Source: CAYFNK01 sp964393215 (GTDB lineage Archaea > Nanobdellota > Nanobdellia > SCGC-AAA011-G17 > PNOQ01). From it: a stretch of 23,644 nt of DNA. Below, one piece after another: positions 18,101-22,980 of the stretch (its first letter is position 1; each line of letters opens with the position of its first letter). The position numbers and the translations under genes were made by a program. The DNA lies in NCBI GenBank assembly GCA_964393215.1, contig CAYMSW010000008.1:1-23644 (forward strand), read 5' to 3'. The notes beneath the pieces are model-generated. The model was not told the DNA's origin. It saw only the letters and a program-made list of their open reading frames with translations, and made no database searches.

Positions 18101-19210
18101 ATTGGTGGTAACTTGGTTAAAGATTCTAGGAATGTTACTATTGATAACGCACCAACTATAGAAAATATTGATTTATTGCCTAATGAATCGTATACTTATA
18201 CAAATATCTCTTGTAATGCAACTCCTGTTGATGATGTAAATTTGACTATGACTGTTGAATATATTTGGTATAATCATAGTTCTTTGGATGGAGATGGTAA
18301 TTTTATTGAAGGAGGTAATAATACTGGTTTGTCCAATGGTACAAATGTAACAATTTCTACCTTAAGTTATACTAATTATTCAAAGTCAGACAATATTAAT
18401 TGCACTATTAGGACTTTTGATGGTGCGGGATATTCTGGATGGGATGGAGATAATATAACGATATTGAATAGTCCTCCTGAACAAGTTACGTTAACTCTTC
18501 CATTGGATGACAATGTTACAAGGAATAGAACCCCTCAGTTTATATGGGTTGCTCCTACTGATGAGGATGGAGATGATTTGACTTATAATTTTGAGATAGA
18601 TGATGATGAAGATGCGGGTTCAGGAACTTTTTTGACTCCTGCAATAAATGTTACAGGGGTTGCTACAGTTGAGTATATTATCTCTACTGCATTACCTGTT
18701 GATACTGACTACTTTTGGAGGGTTAGAGCAACAGATGGTGAAGAATATGGAGCGTATAGTGTAGATACTTGGAATTTCACTGTTGAAAGCTATTTGGATG
18801 CTTCTTTATTAACTGATTCTGTAGATTTTGGTACTATTTCTAGAGACACTACTTATAATTCTTCTGAAGAAGCAAAGCCAGATCCTTTCCAGGTACAGAA
18901 TGATGGTAATGTTTTGTTCAATGTTACTATGAATTCGACATGGTTATTTGATTTAATTCAAGAACCAAGCTGGCGTTATCAAACTAAATGTGATGATAGA
19001 ACTGAACCCGATTCTTTTGATTTTGGTATTTCTCAAATTAAGTGGACAGATGTTACTAGCAATAAAACTTTTTTGGAGGTTGTGAAGTTGCTTAATTATA
19101 CTGATGCTAATGATGTGGCAGATATAGATATCCAAGTTATAGTTCCGTTAGATGAGCCGTTTGGATTTAAAACTTCTAACATTACTATGGAGGTGACTTT
19201 TTCAGAATGA
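9164..19210 (+). CDS. Giant membrane-anchored surface protein with an embedded UbiA-type prenyltransferase
   Basis: A single uninterrupted frame of 3348 codons starting at TTG. Residues 1-62 are cytoplasmic and basic, with DYFYTSVRDKKGKVETVYLG. Helix 1 spans about 64-82. An acidic, sequon-rich linker and ectodomain follow to about 1014, including DGLVDYIEWITPSLSNQTYE and EISYVDRIYLRVDG modules seen in DPANN surface proteins. Seven helices (about 1021-1265) lead into a nine-helix UbiA domain (about 1300-1572). This has NDIFDVEID (Asn1356-Asp1364) and KDLKDYEGDKKEG (Asp1481-Asp1488), the two Mg2+-diphosphate-binding motifs. Outside again come a beta-helix (about 1765-2100), two Ig/LamG units (about 2209-2991), an Fn3-like domain (about 3103-3207) and a terminal domain from about 3214. 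UbiA enzymes move prenyl or phosphoribosyl groups on membrane lipids; the substrate here is unknown. The fusion is highly unusual. ATGA coupling to the next gene suggests one operon. Confidence 0.9.
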   Translation: MYKRKIGDKDYFYTSVRDKKGKVETVYLGSDKRAAVKKAKSLGLKSKFDGGSGDNNLFTLQRAMMGFVFVFLIFFVFLGMKNLDLVGFVVDEGEVEVEEEVAEELDESVVEILEEEIVEEENSGGGEEPVEEVVDSVPVVGENETEEIVENDTIEIEVNETEEFLNETVEINETKEKKEKKDKTGGVISNLTLVNITSNETGINQTNLTLNVTEVVQVNVSEDRNITDSYSNVTINAPVKWKKRVKLDVETANLTIVLGPGAENVSLIEIENGEEFSLDLDNVYVNDSGVERPIESTNLVTGQAIFNFEVVYYDFVVFFKGFFNNVLTGFAVLEEKEDSVEIILDELVEEVEVEYYLPGPEATEVNVSSSLKRIVVSSDIHYEDVLTYTEIQDVPLGGVKLYWTDNGSRAEQEFVGYDTNDDGLVDYIEWITPSLSNQTYEVEITVLNVQSYPVVGGNWTVEFETVGTADLAVRTIDGTKWSNENESYDLKFLELDCGNESLNYSWINNSVFVGNYSCDDIGYEYSKVITDGAHHLEFQFGEFFAYANNTAFNHSSGGLSAFEKNGTATTPSDTDSQAIEADYTAINGSDDSRWETSLAANDGEIESQIFIFNTTYTNISSLTLVWEGYGETGTGYYTNLSVWNWTGEYWYQTNSTDFTSASDQTIYANITDGPTSFVNSTTNQVAVRITTEKEVAAAACGTGHVDHGDGTCSAVLRPAGTNLSGWGTQFPNSDEHWDKMDEKVPDDDTTYVQQAGPPGTSPWHYARLNVTEYTKVMIVSSSYSNSSFSWSVDWSVADVEAMVAGVCSGSFSCDGLIDKYNLTYPSNIPVDSTIDSLNHYLRAKTICDRFRCTSTATQVYVLINYTLAASPFVYAYDGENYEKISDFVGNADSREEEYLDFIDITKEQKVVDGKVKLKITEEMDEISYVDRIYLRVDGSEVVELSSVENGFDSELVSYSDDEYLVMENGDEYYLEFDYSDDYETLEFAAEGYYLKNIQVEDNSEEEIGVEEKQVMNLKNKILIFAFSILLLALLALFSVKTRFGNRTLNSFSRFVQKIKAIKALALLWIVSFVSITLIRDFLENYIESPGFVVNFLHHLEFSFGWFFVFFLATIFLAIISKDRIENTSKLVTFAWLVTLLPPIIDSIYYYGKEFTMQYVLSNPFANYVSYYGMNAFGYGATLGIKIEIFLVTLLAGLYVASKTRSWMRTIFAMFGVYTITFVYMAIPALYKSLANLFNWTYYLVYPRDLVIIFTALLLILIPIYLAMYGKKNSLGLVNEIKSLFKFKQFKINGRVVSTLFRNLRPYRVIHYVLLVFIGVVLALKYGGFGFEVVNLLHLFFLFLSIMFAWLFAVGVNDIFDVEIDKVSNRNRPLIRKAIDIENYKIFTFLFFVLAILFAGLVSFTAGGLILYFMIAYSFVYSAPPFRFRKYILIPNVIIGLCSLLAVLLGASLVSSEDFLVLPGMISLSVFLLFTFASILKDLKDYEGDKKEGVKTLATVFGLNSAKKIVGVFVGLSFLLIAFVLKIDYLMYVAIPFALLGYLFVVKKNEKWVFVLEFIFIAALIALSLFTGGILLTDISNAQEPVSFSNPHNSIYTDYIALDVGGGGVLATPTDDETSNYVIAGSIDGNLSSGSTSSTTQLINFTHANHTKRLEVIGHFSEGNIDLTDLVIEASEARTAVNTSGISGINTTNHTLFVPVYARQGVYVCPDAEQLEDVHDGCSNVISFTYAEAVAGTWDTGVYAEIQGDYYRFSNVSGSGAGESNVTCGQSITTNVTMANDLNCTGDGLITSTSNLTLDCNGHSITGDDGSGDYGIYGAAGDIVIKNCHVSDFQRGIYQYYGDGKQILNNVVNSSSQYGMMIFGTGNGNELTDVLVDNNTVRDSTTYGILIYTNVSNSNFSNNVVVSSTGDGISMNYGTQENNTFFNNSVELDTDNWEYGFYIIYPTEKFYNLSFINNTVTTSASGQNGFQMYAGSTYRGNFSDLLFDGNIISTSGTSAYAMAFYVSAIPFVEIKNTVIKNSVLNSTLHGGIMYYANTSQDAAPKLYNNYVIDTEINAPGASRDAILFRDYNDSHPSPNNITFLNVTVGSGQIDWVDAGDGFFFRQHYLDVQVNYSNSSPANESNITMWESGGAVELFSELADADGQIARKNITEYNASNDATATNYTPHVVNVTTPHSGYDNDTLGSAHMVGYLLYNVTLNAIAADITDPNATYNTPTPNGTIGGIRWNSLSINVSSDDDVAIANTTIYLYNETNEEFMYNVTEDDSNVFFNFTNMADGNYSYNATTYDTNQNFNYTDRRFIFVDSKGPSFTWEDPTPGDGDVIDYNSSYLNTSLNDYFNTSVFYDWNYSLVGYWSMDYYDGVDVKDNSTFGNDATYGGGSSIGSMVLGKYGSGILLEASTSDVLTVSDPADGSLDLGTDNFSISMWIKPDDLDDNQILGKWESANDRWYMRIDSNSKLQFYNVVGGIARIQMYPTNAVSSTDWMHVVFVSDRDTSNHIYLDGVNISLATNVLYASTIDNAGDFKIGYGTNAYFDGIVDEVQVHKRVLSPEEVNASFNNGAWRLYNNFSGLHDGGIYNYTAYGMDIGGNLVTDSRSVTYSTDASGPNLTYEWPTDPEGSGRAWENIPMNATAVDGSGLYNLTFYLYNISDDYALVSSYNTLTSPNFQNETKYGWGNFSYGAIAHDDYYNPSVLPNRSVFLDPDYPTLGWQGQTPDDESNENVSSVFLNATVSDEFNTSAFFDWNGSLVGYWPMDYYNDTTVFDNSSNSFDANFTEYSSDYYITGGKYGRGANFDDGTGVAIRAGANNSMVSSEGSLEYWMRLNEKQTGTMFHLYEVATEDYIRSHYLASDYIDLVVEDDNVVILNLRYSTTPNTGFWNHYVWTQDGTGIQLYVNGLNVSLTQLEQRSDTWTAHLNPIITNIGGTSSWGFMNATLDEVKLYARALSPAEVNASFNNGAYRLYNNFTDLSGEYDYTSYAIDIGGNLVKDSRNVTIDNAPTIENIDLLPNESYTYTNISCNATPVDDVNLTMTVEYIWYNHSSLDGDGNFIEGGNNTGLSNGTNVTISTLSYTNYSKSDNINCTIRTFDGAGYSGWDGDNITILNSPPEQVTLTLPLDDNVTRNRTPQFIWVAPTDEDGDDLTYNFEIDDDEDAGSGTFLTPAINVTGVATVEYIISTALPVDTDYFWRVRATDGEEYGAYSVDTWNFTVESYLDASLLTDSVDFGTISRDTTYNSSEEAKPDPFQVQNDGNVLFNVTMNSTWLFDLIQEPSWRYQTKCDDRTEPDSFDFGISQIKWTDVTSNKTFLEVVKLLNYTDANDVADIDIQVIVPLDEPFGFKTSNITMEVTFSE
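12224..13879 (+). other. Sixteen-helix membrane block (7 helices + UbiA prenyltransferase domain) within the giant protein
   Basis: Translation of this segment gives seven hydrophobic helices followed by nine more. The positive-inside rule is obeyed throughout. The basic loops (KTRFGNR, KDRIENTSK, KTRSWMR, GKKNSLG...KFKQFK) fall on the inner side, and the Asn/Glu/Tyr-rich loops fall outside. The first Asp motif (nt about 13229-13255) and the second (nt about 13601-13627) both fall at inner ends of helices, as in known UbiA structures. The block begins and ends on the outside, which fits the ectodomains on both sides. The seven-helix part resembles the N-terminal extension I would expect on some archaeal and bacterial UbiA proteins, but I cannot confirm this here. 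Confidence 0.8.
15790..16954 (+). repeat. Ig-like + LamG repeat unit, copy 1
   Basis: Copy 1 of a tandem repeat inside the giant gene: an Ig-like segment (ANTTIYLYNETN near 15880), a short TP-rich linker, then a concanavalin/LamG-type fold. The LamG part runs from SLVGYWSMDYYDG (nt 16211) to VNASFNNGAWRLYNNFSG (about 16816). LamG folds commonly bind glycans or mediate adhesion; the ligand is unknown. Confidence 0.75.
16973..18136 (+). repeat. Ig-like + LamG repeat unit, copy 2
   Basis: Copy 2 is offset by about 1.18-1.19 kb from copy 1. Matching landmarks are YNLTFYLYNISDD (near 17067), SLVGYWPMDYYND (nt 17399) and VNASFNNGAYRLYNNF (about 18008). The copies are clearly homologous but diverged, more so in the LamG core than at its ends, which points to an old duplication. 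Confidence 0.75.
19189..19196 (+). promoter_or_regulatory. Shine-Dalgarno site for the gene at 19207
   Basis: GGAGGTGA is a complete match to the archaeal anti-Shine-Dalgarno core. It lies inside the 3' end of the giant gene, 10 nt before the ATG at 19207. Together with the ATGA overlap it indicates translational coupling. Confidence 0.6.
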
Positions 19211-19698
19211 GAGGTCTAAAAGAATACAAAAAATCAAGTGTTTTGGCTTTTTCAATAATAGTGATTTTTTTGATAATTTTCCTTGCTTTTGAGTCACTTA
19301 CACTCATATATCCACGTGGCGTAATTGTAGATAGATCCATTACTTTTGAATGGAGGGGAAGTTATGATAGTTATCATCTTTTGGTTGACGATGATTCTGA
19401 GTTTAAGTCTCCAATGATAGATGTTGTTTTGGAGAGTGATTATTTTGTACTTGATGGAGATATAGATTTTGGAGAGTACTATTGGAAACTTGTTGCAGTA
19501 GAAGATGGGAAAATTACTGAAAGTAAACCAATAAGATTTGAAGTTATTTCTTTGGTTGCTTATTCTGTTGGTGAGAATAGTTTGACTAACGAAGGAAATG
19601 CAAAATCTAAGTTAAGTTCAATTACTGGAGAAGCTGTGTTGGAGCCTGGTGAAGATGTGAAGTTGGAAGAGGAGGATTATTTGTTGGAGCAAGAATGA
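19207..19698 (+). CDS. Small membrane-anchored protein with an Fn3-like ectodomain
   Basis: A 163-residue protein with a short basic N-terminus, one membrane helix at about 12-31 and an extracellular beta domain. The segment SITFEWRGSYDSYHLLVDDD, followed by YYWKLVAVEDGKITESKPIRF, matches the pattern of an Fn3-like domain in which a Trp-containing strand precedes an YxWKV strand. A related domain occurs near the end of the giant protein (PQFIWVAPTDE...TDYFWRVRATDGEEYG). Near the C-terminus is SSITGEAVLEPGED (Ile139), an instance of the [LI]TGx[AV] motif, followed by an acidic tail. It overlaps the giant gene and the next gene by ATGA at both ends, so it is part of one coupled operon. No function is recognisable; a partner of the giant protein is an inference. 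Confidence 0.85.
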   Translation: MRGLKEYKKSSVLAFSIIVIFLIIFLAFESLTLIYPRGVIVDRSITFEWRGSYDSYHLLVDDDSEFKSPMIDVVLESDYFVLDGDIDFGEYYWKLVAVEDGKITESKPIRFEVISLVAYSVGENSLTNEGNAKSKLSSITGEAVLEPGEDVKLEEEDYLLEQE

Positions 19699-20912
19699 AA
19701 TTAATTAGGAAATTTGGATATTTTGTAGCTTTGGTTTTGGTAGTGGCCATTATATCTCAAAATGTTTTATCATTAGGTGTTGCTCCAGCAAGAAAAACAA
19801 TAGATTTTGAACCAGGGGATGAGCGTACTTTGGAGTTTGCGTTGGTTAATAGTGAAGGAAGGGAAATTGATGTAGCTATTTACGCTGAAGGTGGTTTGGC
19901 AGATAGAATACTTGTAAATACTAATTATATTCAGTTTAAACCCGGGGAAGCTGAGAAGATTGTTACGTATAGTTTGAAACTTCCACAAACTCTTGATCCA
20001 GGAATTACAGAAACCAAAATAATTGCTAGAGAATTGCCCAAGTCCGTTTCTGGTGGAGAAGTGCATATTGGTGCCTCTCTTGCCATAGTTCATCAATTTC
20101 AAGTCGTTGTTCCTTATCCTGGTAAATATGCAATTGCAGAACTTAAGGTAGCTGAAACAAACAGTGAAAGCTCTGTTAGTTTTTTAGTTCCAGTTAATAA
20201 TCTTGGAGAACAAGATATAGTTAATGCTAAAGGAGTTATAGATATCTATGGATCTACAAATGAAAAAATAACCACACTTTATACGAATGAAGTTGGGATT
20301 AAATCTGGTGATAGGATTGAGCTAACGGCAGCATGGGAAGAAGAAATTCTTAATCCAGGTAGATATTTAGCAAAAGTTACAGTTGTTTATGATGGAGAAG
20401 TTACAAAAGAAGTTGAGAATATGTTTAATGTTGGCGGGGCAGATTTAAGTGTCTTGCAGATGAAAGTGAATGAGGATTTTAAATTGGGCGATATTGCCAA
20501 ATTCAATATTTTGGTTGAAAGTAATTGGCCAGAAGAAATAGAGCAAGTTTTTGCTGAAATGGTCGTTTATACTTTGGACAATAAAGAAGTTATAAGATTT
20601 AAGAGTTCTACTGAATCGATAGAGGCTCTTGGAAAGCAAGAGTTGATTGCCTATTGGGACACAGAGGGGATTAAAGAGGATGAATATAAGACTACATTAG
20701 TTGTTCATTATGGAGATCAAACATTTGAGCAAGATATGAAGGCTGTTGTTTCTTTGACCTCTATAGAATTTTCAGACTACTCTCTTACAGGTGAAGTTGT
20801 TTATGGAGGAGAAGGAATTGATAAAACCACTGTTTTGATAGGTTTGGTTGTAATTTTGATAATAATAAACATTGGCTGGTTTATATATATGAGGAGAAAA
20901 AAGAAAAAGTAA
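19695..20912 (+). CDS. Type I membrane protein with tandem Ig-like domains (paralogue of the gene at 21832)
   Basis: A 405-residue exported protein. A signal peptide of about 30 residues ends in VLS before the mature start LGVAP. About three beta-sandwich domains follow, then a membrane helix (about 378-398) and a basic tail RRKKKK. Landmarks are IDFEPGDERTLEFAL, VVVPYPGKYAIAELKV, a central W...NPGRYLAKVTVVYDGE strand pair and YWDTEGIKEDEYKTTLVVHY. This layout resembles archaeal COG1470/NEW3-like and bacterial DUF916-like surface proteins. An LTGEVVY motif (residue 364) lies just before the helix. Translation is coupled to the upstream gene by ATGA, with GGAG at 19686-19689. A scaffold role at the membrane face is an inference; the paralogy with the 21832 product is directly visible. 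Confidence 0.87.
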   Translation: MKLIRKFGYFVALVLVVAIISQNVLSLGVAPARKTIDFEPGDERTLEFALVNSEGREIDVAIYAEGGLADRILVNTNYIQFKPGEAEKIVTYSLKLPQTLDPGITETKIIARELPKSVSGGEVHIGASLAIVHQFQVVVPYPGKYAIAELKVAETNSESSVSFLVPVNNLGEQDIVNAKGVIDIYGSTNEKITTLYTNEVGIKSGDRIELTAAWEEEILNPGRYLAKVTVVYDGEVTKEVENMFNVGGADLSVLQMKVNEDFKLGDIAKFNILVESNWPEEIEQVFAEMVVYTLDNKEVIRFKSSTESIEALGKQELIAYWDTEGIKEDEYKTTLVVHYGDQTFEQDMKAVVSLTSIEFSDYSLTGEVVYGGEGIDKTTVLIGLVVILIIINIGWFIYMRRKKKK

Positions 20913-20918
20913 ATAGAA

Positions 20919-20930
20919 ATATTTAAATAT
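20919..20930 (+). promoter_or_regulatory. Palindromic TATA box upstream of the 72-residue membrane protein gene
   Basis: ATATTTAAATAT is a perfect 12-bp palindrome starting 7 nt after the previous stop. Its centre lies about 38 nt upstream of the GTG at 20963. This predicts a leader of roughly 10-13 nt, in which GGTGA (20954-20958) can act as a ribosome-binding site. Confidence 0.5.
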
Positions 20931-20962
20931 TCAATTTGATTTAATTTTGGTTAGGTGATTAT

Positions 20963-21181
20963 GTGAAAGAGGTGTCGAATGGTCTGTTATTTTTTATGTT
21001 TTTGATTACGGTAGTTGTTATTTTGGTTGGAGCCATTTTAGTTTTTAATAGGGCCAGTTCGATTGATTATTCTGAAGGTGAATTGAATTCTGGTAGAGAG
21101 GTTGTTGAGTATCCTTCTCCTGTAGGATTGGTTACTCTTGAAGTTATAGAAGGGAGTGGTGATGTTAATGAAGAGATCTAG
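20963..21181 (+). CDS. Small membrane protein of 72 residues, short relative of neighbouring anchored proteins
   Basis: Starts at GTG, with GGTGA 4 nt upstream; the overlapping ATG at 20961 is followed directly by TGA and cannot be used. The N-terminus MKEVSNGLLFF leads into one membrane helix (about 8-28). About 40 extracellular residues follow, ending in VGLVTLEVIEGSGDVNEEI. The start closely resembles that of the protein at 22980 (MKEVRNNILFF), and the GxVTLxV segment corresponds to the strand just after the helix in the two longer neighbours. It therefore looks like the anchor plus first strand of that family without the rest of the domain. It overlaps the next gene by 14 nt in another frame, so the two are probably co-translated. 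No function is known. Confidence 0.7.
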   Translation: MKEVSNGLLFFMFLITVVVILVGAILVFNRASSIDYSEGELNSGREVVEYPSPVGLVTLEVIEGSGDVNEEI

Positions 21182-21794
21182 AAGAATTTCTAATAATGTT
21201 TTGTTGGTTTTGGTTGTTTTTGCTGTGATTTCTTCAGTTATAGGTACTCTTGTTAGTTTAAATATGATTTCTTTAACAGGTAGAGCGACAACTCTTGAGG
21301 GAACTACCAATTTAACTGTAACGTCTGTTACTAGTTGTGCTATAAACGATAGTCTTGTTTCTTTTGGTTCTATGCAGAGAAATGAGTATAATACTAGTGC
21401 TGAATTGAATACTACCTCTGATGAAGCGGGAAGTATTGGTGATTTTATGATGATAACTAATGATGGAAATACGAATATAACGATTTTTGTCAATGTATCT
21501 GTTGATGAGGATGATTGGTTGTGGGATACTAAGCCTTCTTCTTCGACGTTCTGGGCTGTTCGTTGTGAAAATAGTGATGATGGTAATTCCTCTAATAATC
21601 AGTCTTGGGCAGATGTTCCAGGTGAAGGAAACCCTGCTTATACAATTATTACTAGGTTGACTCCAGTTGCAAATGCTGGTGGCACTCCATTGGATAACGT
21701 TACAGTTGGATTTAATGTTACAGTTCCTGCTGATGAGCCAACCGGATACAAGAATGGAACAGTTACATTTTTCTGTTCTGAGACTTCCGGATAG
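21168..21794 (+). CDS. Membrane-anchored secreted beta-domain protein, related to the last domain of the giant protein
   Basis: A 208-residue protein with a basic N-terminus (MKRSRRISNN), a membrane or signal helix (about 10-30), an LTGRATT motif (Leu36) and a secreted, sequon-rich beta domain. The part LVSFGSMQRNEYNTSAE, with ITNDGNTNITIFVNVS and VPADEPTGYKNGTVTFFC, parallels VDFGTISRDTTYNSSEE, VQNDGNVLFNVTMNS and VPLDEPFGFKTSNITMEV at the C-terminus of the giant protein. I chose ATG 21168 because GGTGA (21158-21162) precedes it by 5 nt; ATG 21162 and GTGs at 21156/21159 are alternatives. The gene starts inside the 3' end of the 72-residue gene. The domain pattern recalls TasA- or WxL-type secreted domains, but this is only a resemblance of layout. 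Confidence 0.82.
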   Translation: MKRSRRISNNVLLVLVVFAVISSVIGTLVSLNMISLTGRATTLEGTTNLTVTSVTSCAINDSLVSFGSMQRNEYNTSAELNTTSDEAGSIGDFMMITNDGNTNITIFVNVSVDEDDWLWDTKPSSSTFWAVRCENSDDGNSSNNQSWADVPGEGNPAYTIITRLTPVANAGGTPLDNVTVGFNVTVPADEPTGYKNGTVTFFCSETSG

Positions 21795-21796
21795 TA

Positions 21797-21808
21797 ATTT
21801 TTAAATAC
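21797..21808 (+). promoter_or_regulatory. TATA box of the second type I membrane protein gene
   Basis: ATTTTTAAATAC is centred about 29 nt upstream of the ATG at 21832, predicting a leaderless mRNA. No Shine-Dalgarno motif precedes this ATG. Confidence 0.55.
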
Positions 21809-21831
21809 TCCTTTATTTATTTTTTAATAAA

Positions 21832-22980
21832 ATGAGGTTGATTTATTTTTTAATTTTGGGGTTATTTTTTGTTCCTTCTAGTGTTCTAGCCTTGGGAGTT
21901 AGTCCAGGTAGTATTACTATGAATTTTCAACCTAATTTTGAACAAGAGTTTGAATTTTATGTTATTAATAGTTTTGATGATTTAGAATTTCCAATTGGTG
22001 TTTATATTGAGGGCAATCTTGATGAGTATATTGATTTCGAACCAGGAAACTTTACATTGCCTCCAGGTGGACAGGAAAAGTTTACATTCACGTTAAAATT
22101 ACCTAGTAAAATGGATAGGCCTGGTAATCATACTTCTAATATATTTGCCATGCAGTCTAGCGTTGTTGGTCAAGGGGGAAGTGGTAGTGTAGGAGCTTTA
22201 GTTGCAATTAAAGTTCCTGTTATGGTTAAGGTTCCGTACGAGGGCCCATATTTAGATGCAGTTTTTCATGCAGGAGATAAGGCGGTTGGAGAGATAGTAA
22301 GTTTTGCTGTTTTGATGAGAAGTTTGGGAACAGATCCTGTAGATAATTATAGAGGAACCATAACTATTTTTGATTATAATGGAGATGAAGTTGATGAGGT
22401 TTTATTTGATGGTTCTTTAGGTCTTAATGAGGAGAGGGAACTTTCAGTTGGGTGGGATTCGACTGGATATTCTGCTGGTTTTTATACAGCTCATTTAGAA
22501 ATAAAATATGATGGTGAATCTTATGAAGCAGATACTGAATTTAGACTTGGAGCTTTTTTTATAGATATTTTGGATTATCAAAAAAGCATTAAATCTAATG
22601 AAATAAATGAGTATTTTTCAACAATTTTGTCTACTTGGAATGCACCTATTCAGAATGTTTACACGCAGATTGAATTTAATCATGAAGGTTTAAATAAAGT
22701 TTTTAAGAGCGAATCTTTTGAACTTGGTGCATGGGAGAACAAGACTGTAAAAATGTATATTGATACTGAAGGGATAGATAACGGTAAGTACCCCGCCACT
22801 TTTAGTGTTTTTTATGGTGAAGAGTCGAATGAAATTGAGTTTGACCTTAATGTAACATGGCTTTCTGAATTTGTGAGATTTATAGTTTATAGCTCTATTG
22901 TTATTGTATTAATCTTGGCATGGTTTGTCTTTTTCAAAAAAAGGAAACTATTTAAATTAGGAAAGAGGAAAGTACATTAA
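21832..22980 (+). CDS. Type I membrane protein with tandem Ig-like domains (paralogue of the gene at 19695)
   Basis: A 382-residue exported protein. The signal peptide (about 1-20) ends in VLA, giving the mature start LGVSP, the same mature N-terminus as its paralogue. Parallel landmarks are MNFQPNFEQEFEFYV, VKVPYEGPYLDAVFH, WDSTGYSAGFYTAHLEIKYD and YIDTEGIDNGKYPATFSVFY. The membrane helix is at about 347-367, followed by the basic tail KKRKLFKLGKRK. It lacks the TGEVVY motif its paralogue has before the helix. It follows the 208-residue secreted protein and precedes another anchored protein, repeating the order seen at 19207-20963. It shares the COG1470/NEW3-like or DUF916-like layout; the exact family needs a profile search. 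It ends by TAATG overlap with the next gene. Confidence 0.86.
   Translation: MRLIYFLILGLFFVPSSVLALGVSPGSITMNFQPNFEQEFEFYVINSFDDLEFPIGVYIEGNLDEYIDFEPGNFTLPPGGQEKFTFTLKLPSKMDRPGNHTSNIFAMQSSVVGQGGSGSVGALVAIKVPVMVKVPYEGPYLDAVFHAGDKAVGEIVSFAVLMRSLGTDPVDNYRGTITIFDYNGDEVDEVLFDGSLGLNEERELSVGWDSTGYSAGFYTAHLEIKYDGESYEADTEFRLGAFFIDILDYQKSIKSNEINEYFSTILSTWNAPIQNVYTQIEFNHEGLNKVFKSESFELGAWENKTVKMYIDTEGIDNGKYPATFSVFYGEESNEIEFDLNVTWLSEFVRFIVYSSIVIVLILAWFVFFKKRKLFKLGKRKVH
22949..22957 (+). promoter_or_regulatory. Possible internal TATA box for the gene at 22980
   Basis: TATTTAAAT lies inside the last codons of the previous gene (in the basic tail). It is centred about 27 nt upstream of the ATG at 22980, the same spacing as at the leaderless genes of this window. 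It may let the last gene be expressed separately; a weak GAGG at 22965 offers an alternative, coupled start. Confidence 0.35.

Noticed and set aside
9164..19210. The giant gene as an assembly chimera of separate genes
   Set aside because: The frame stays open and similar in base and codon character across all domain borders, the topology is consistent, and the flanking gene has an exact ATGA overlap. It cannot be fully excluded without read data, and is therefore listed as a check.
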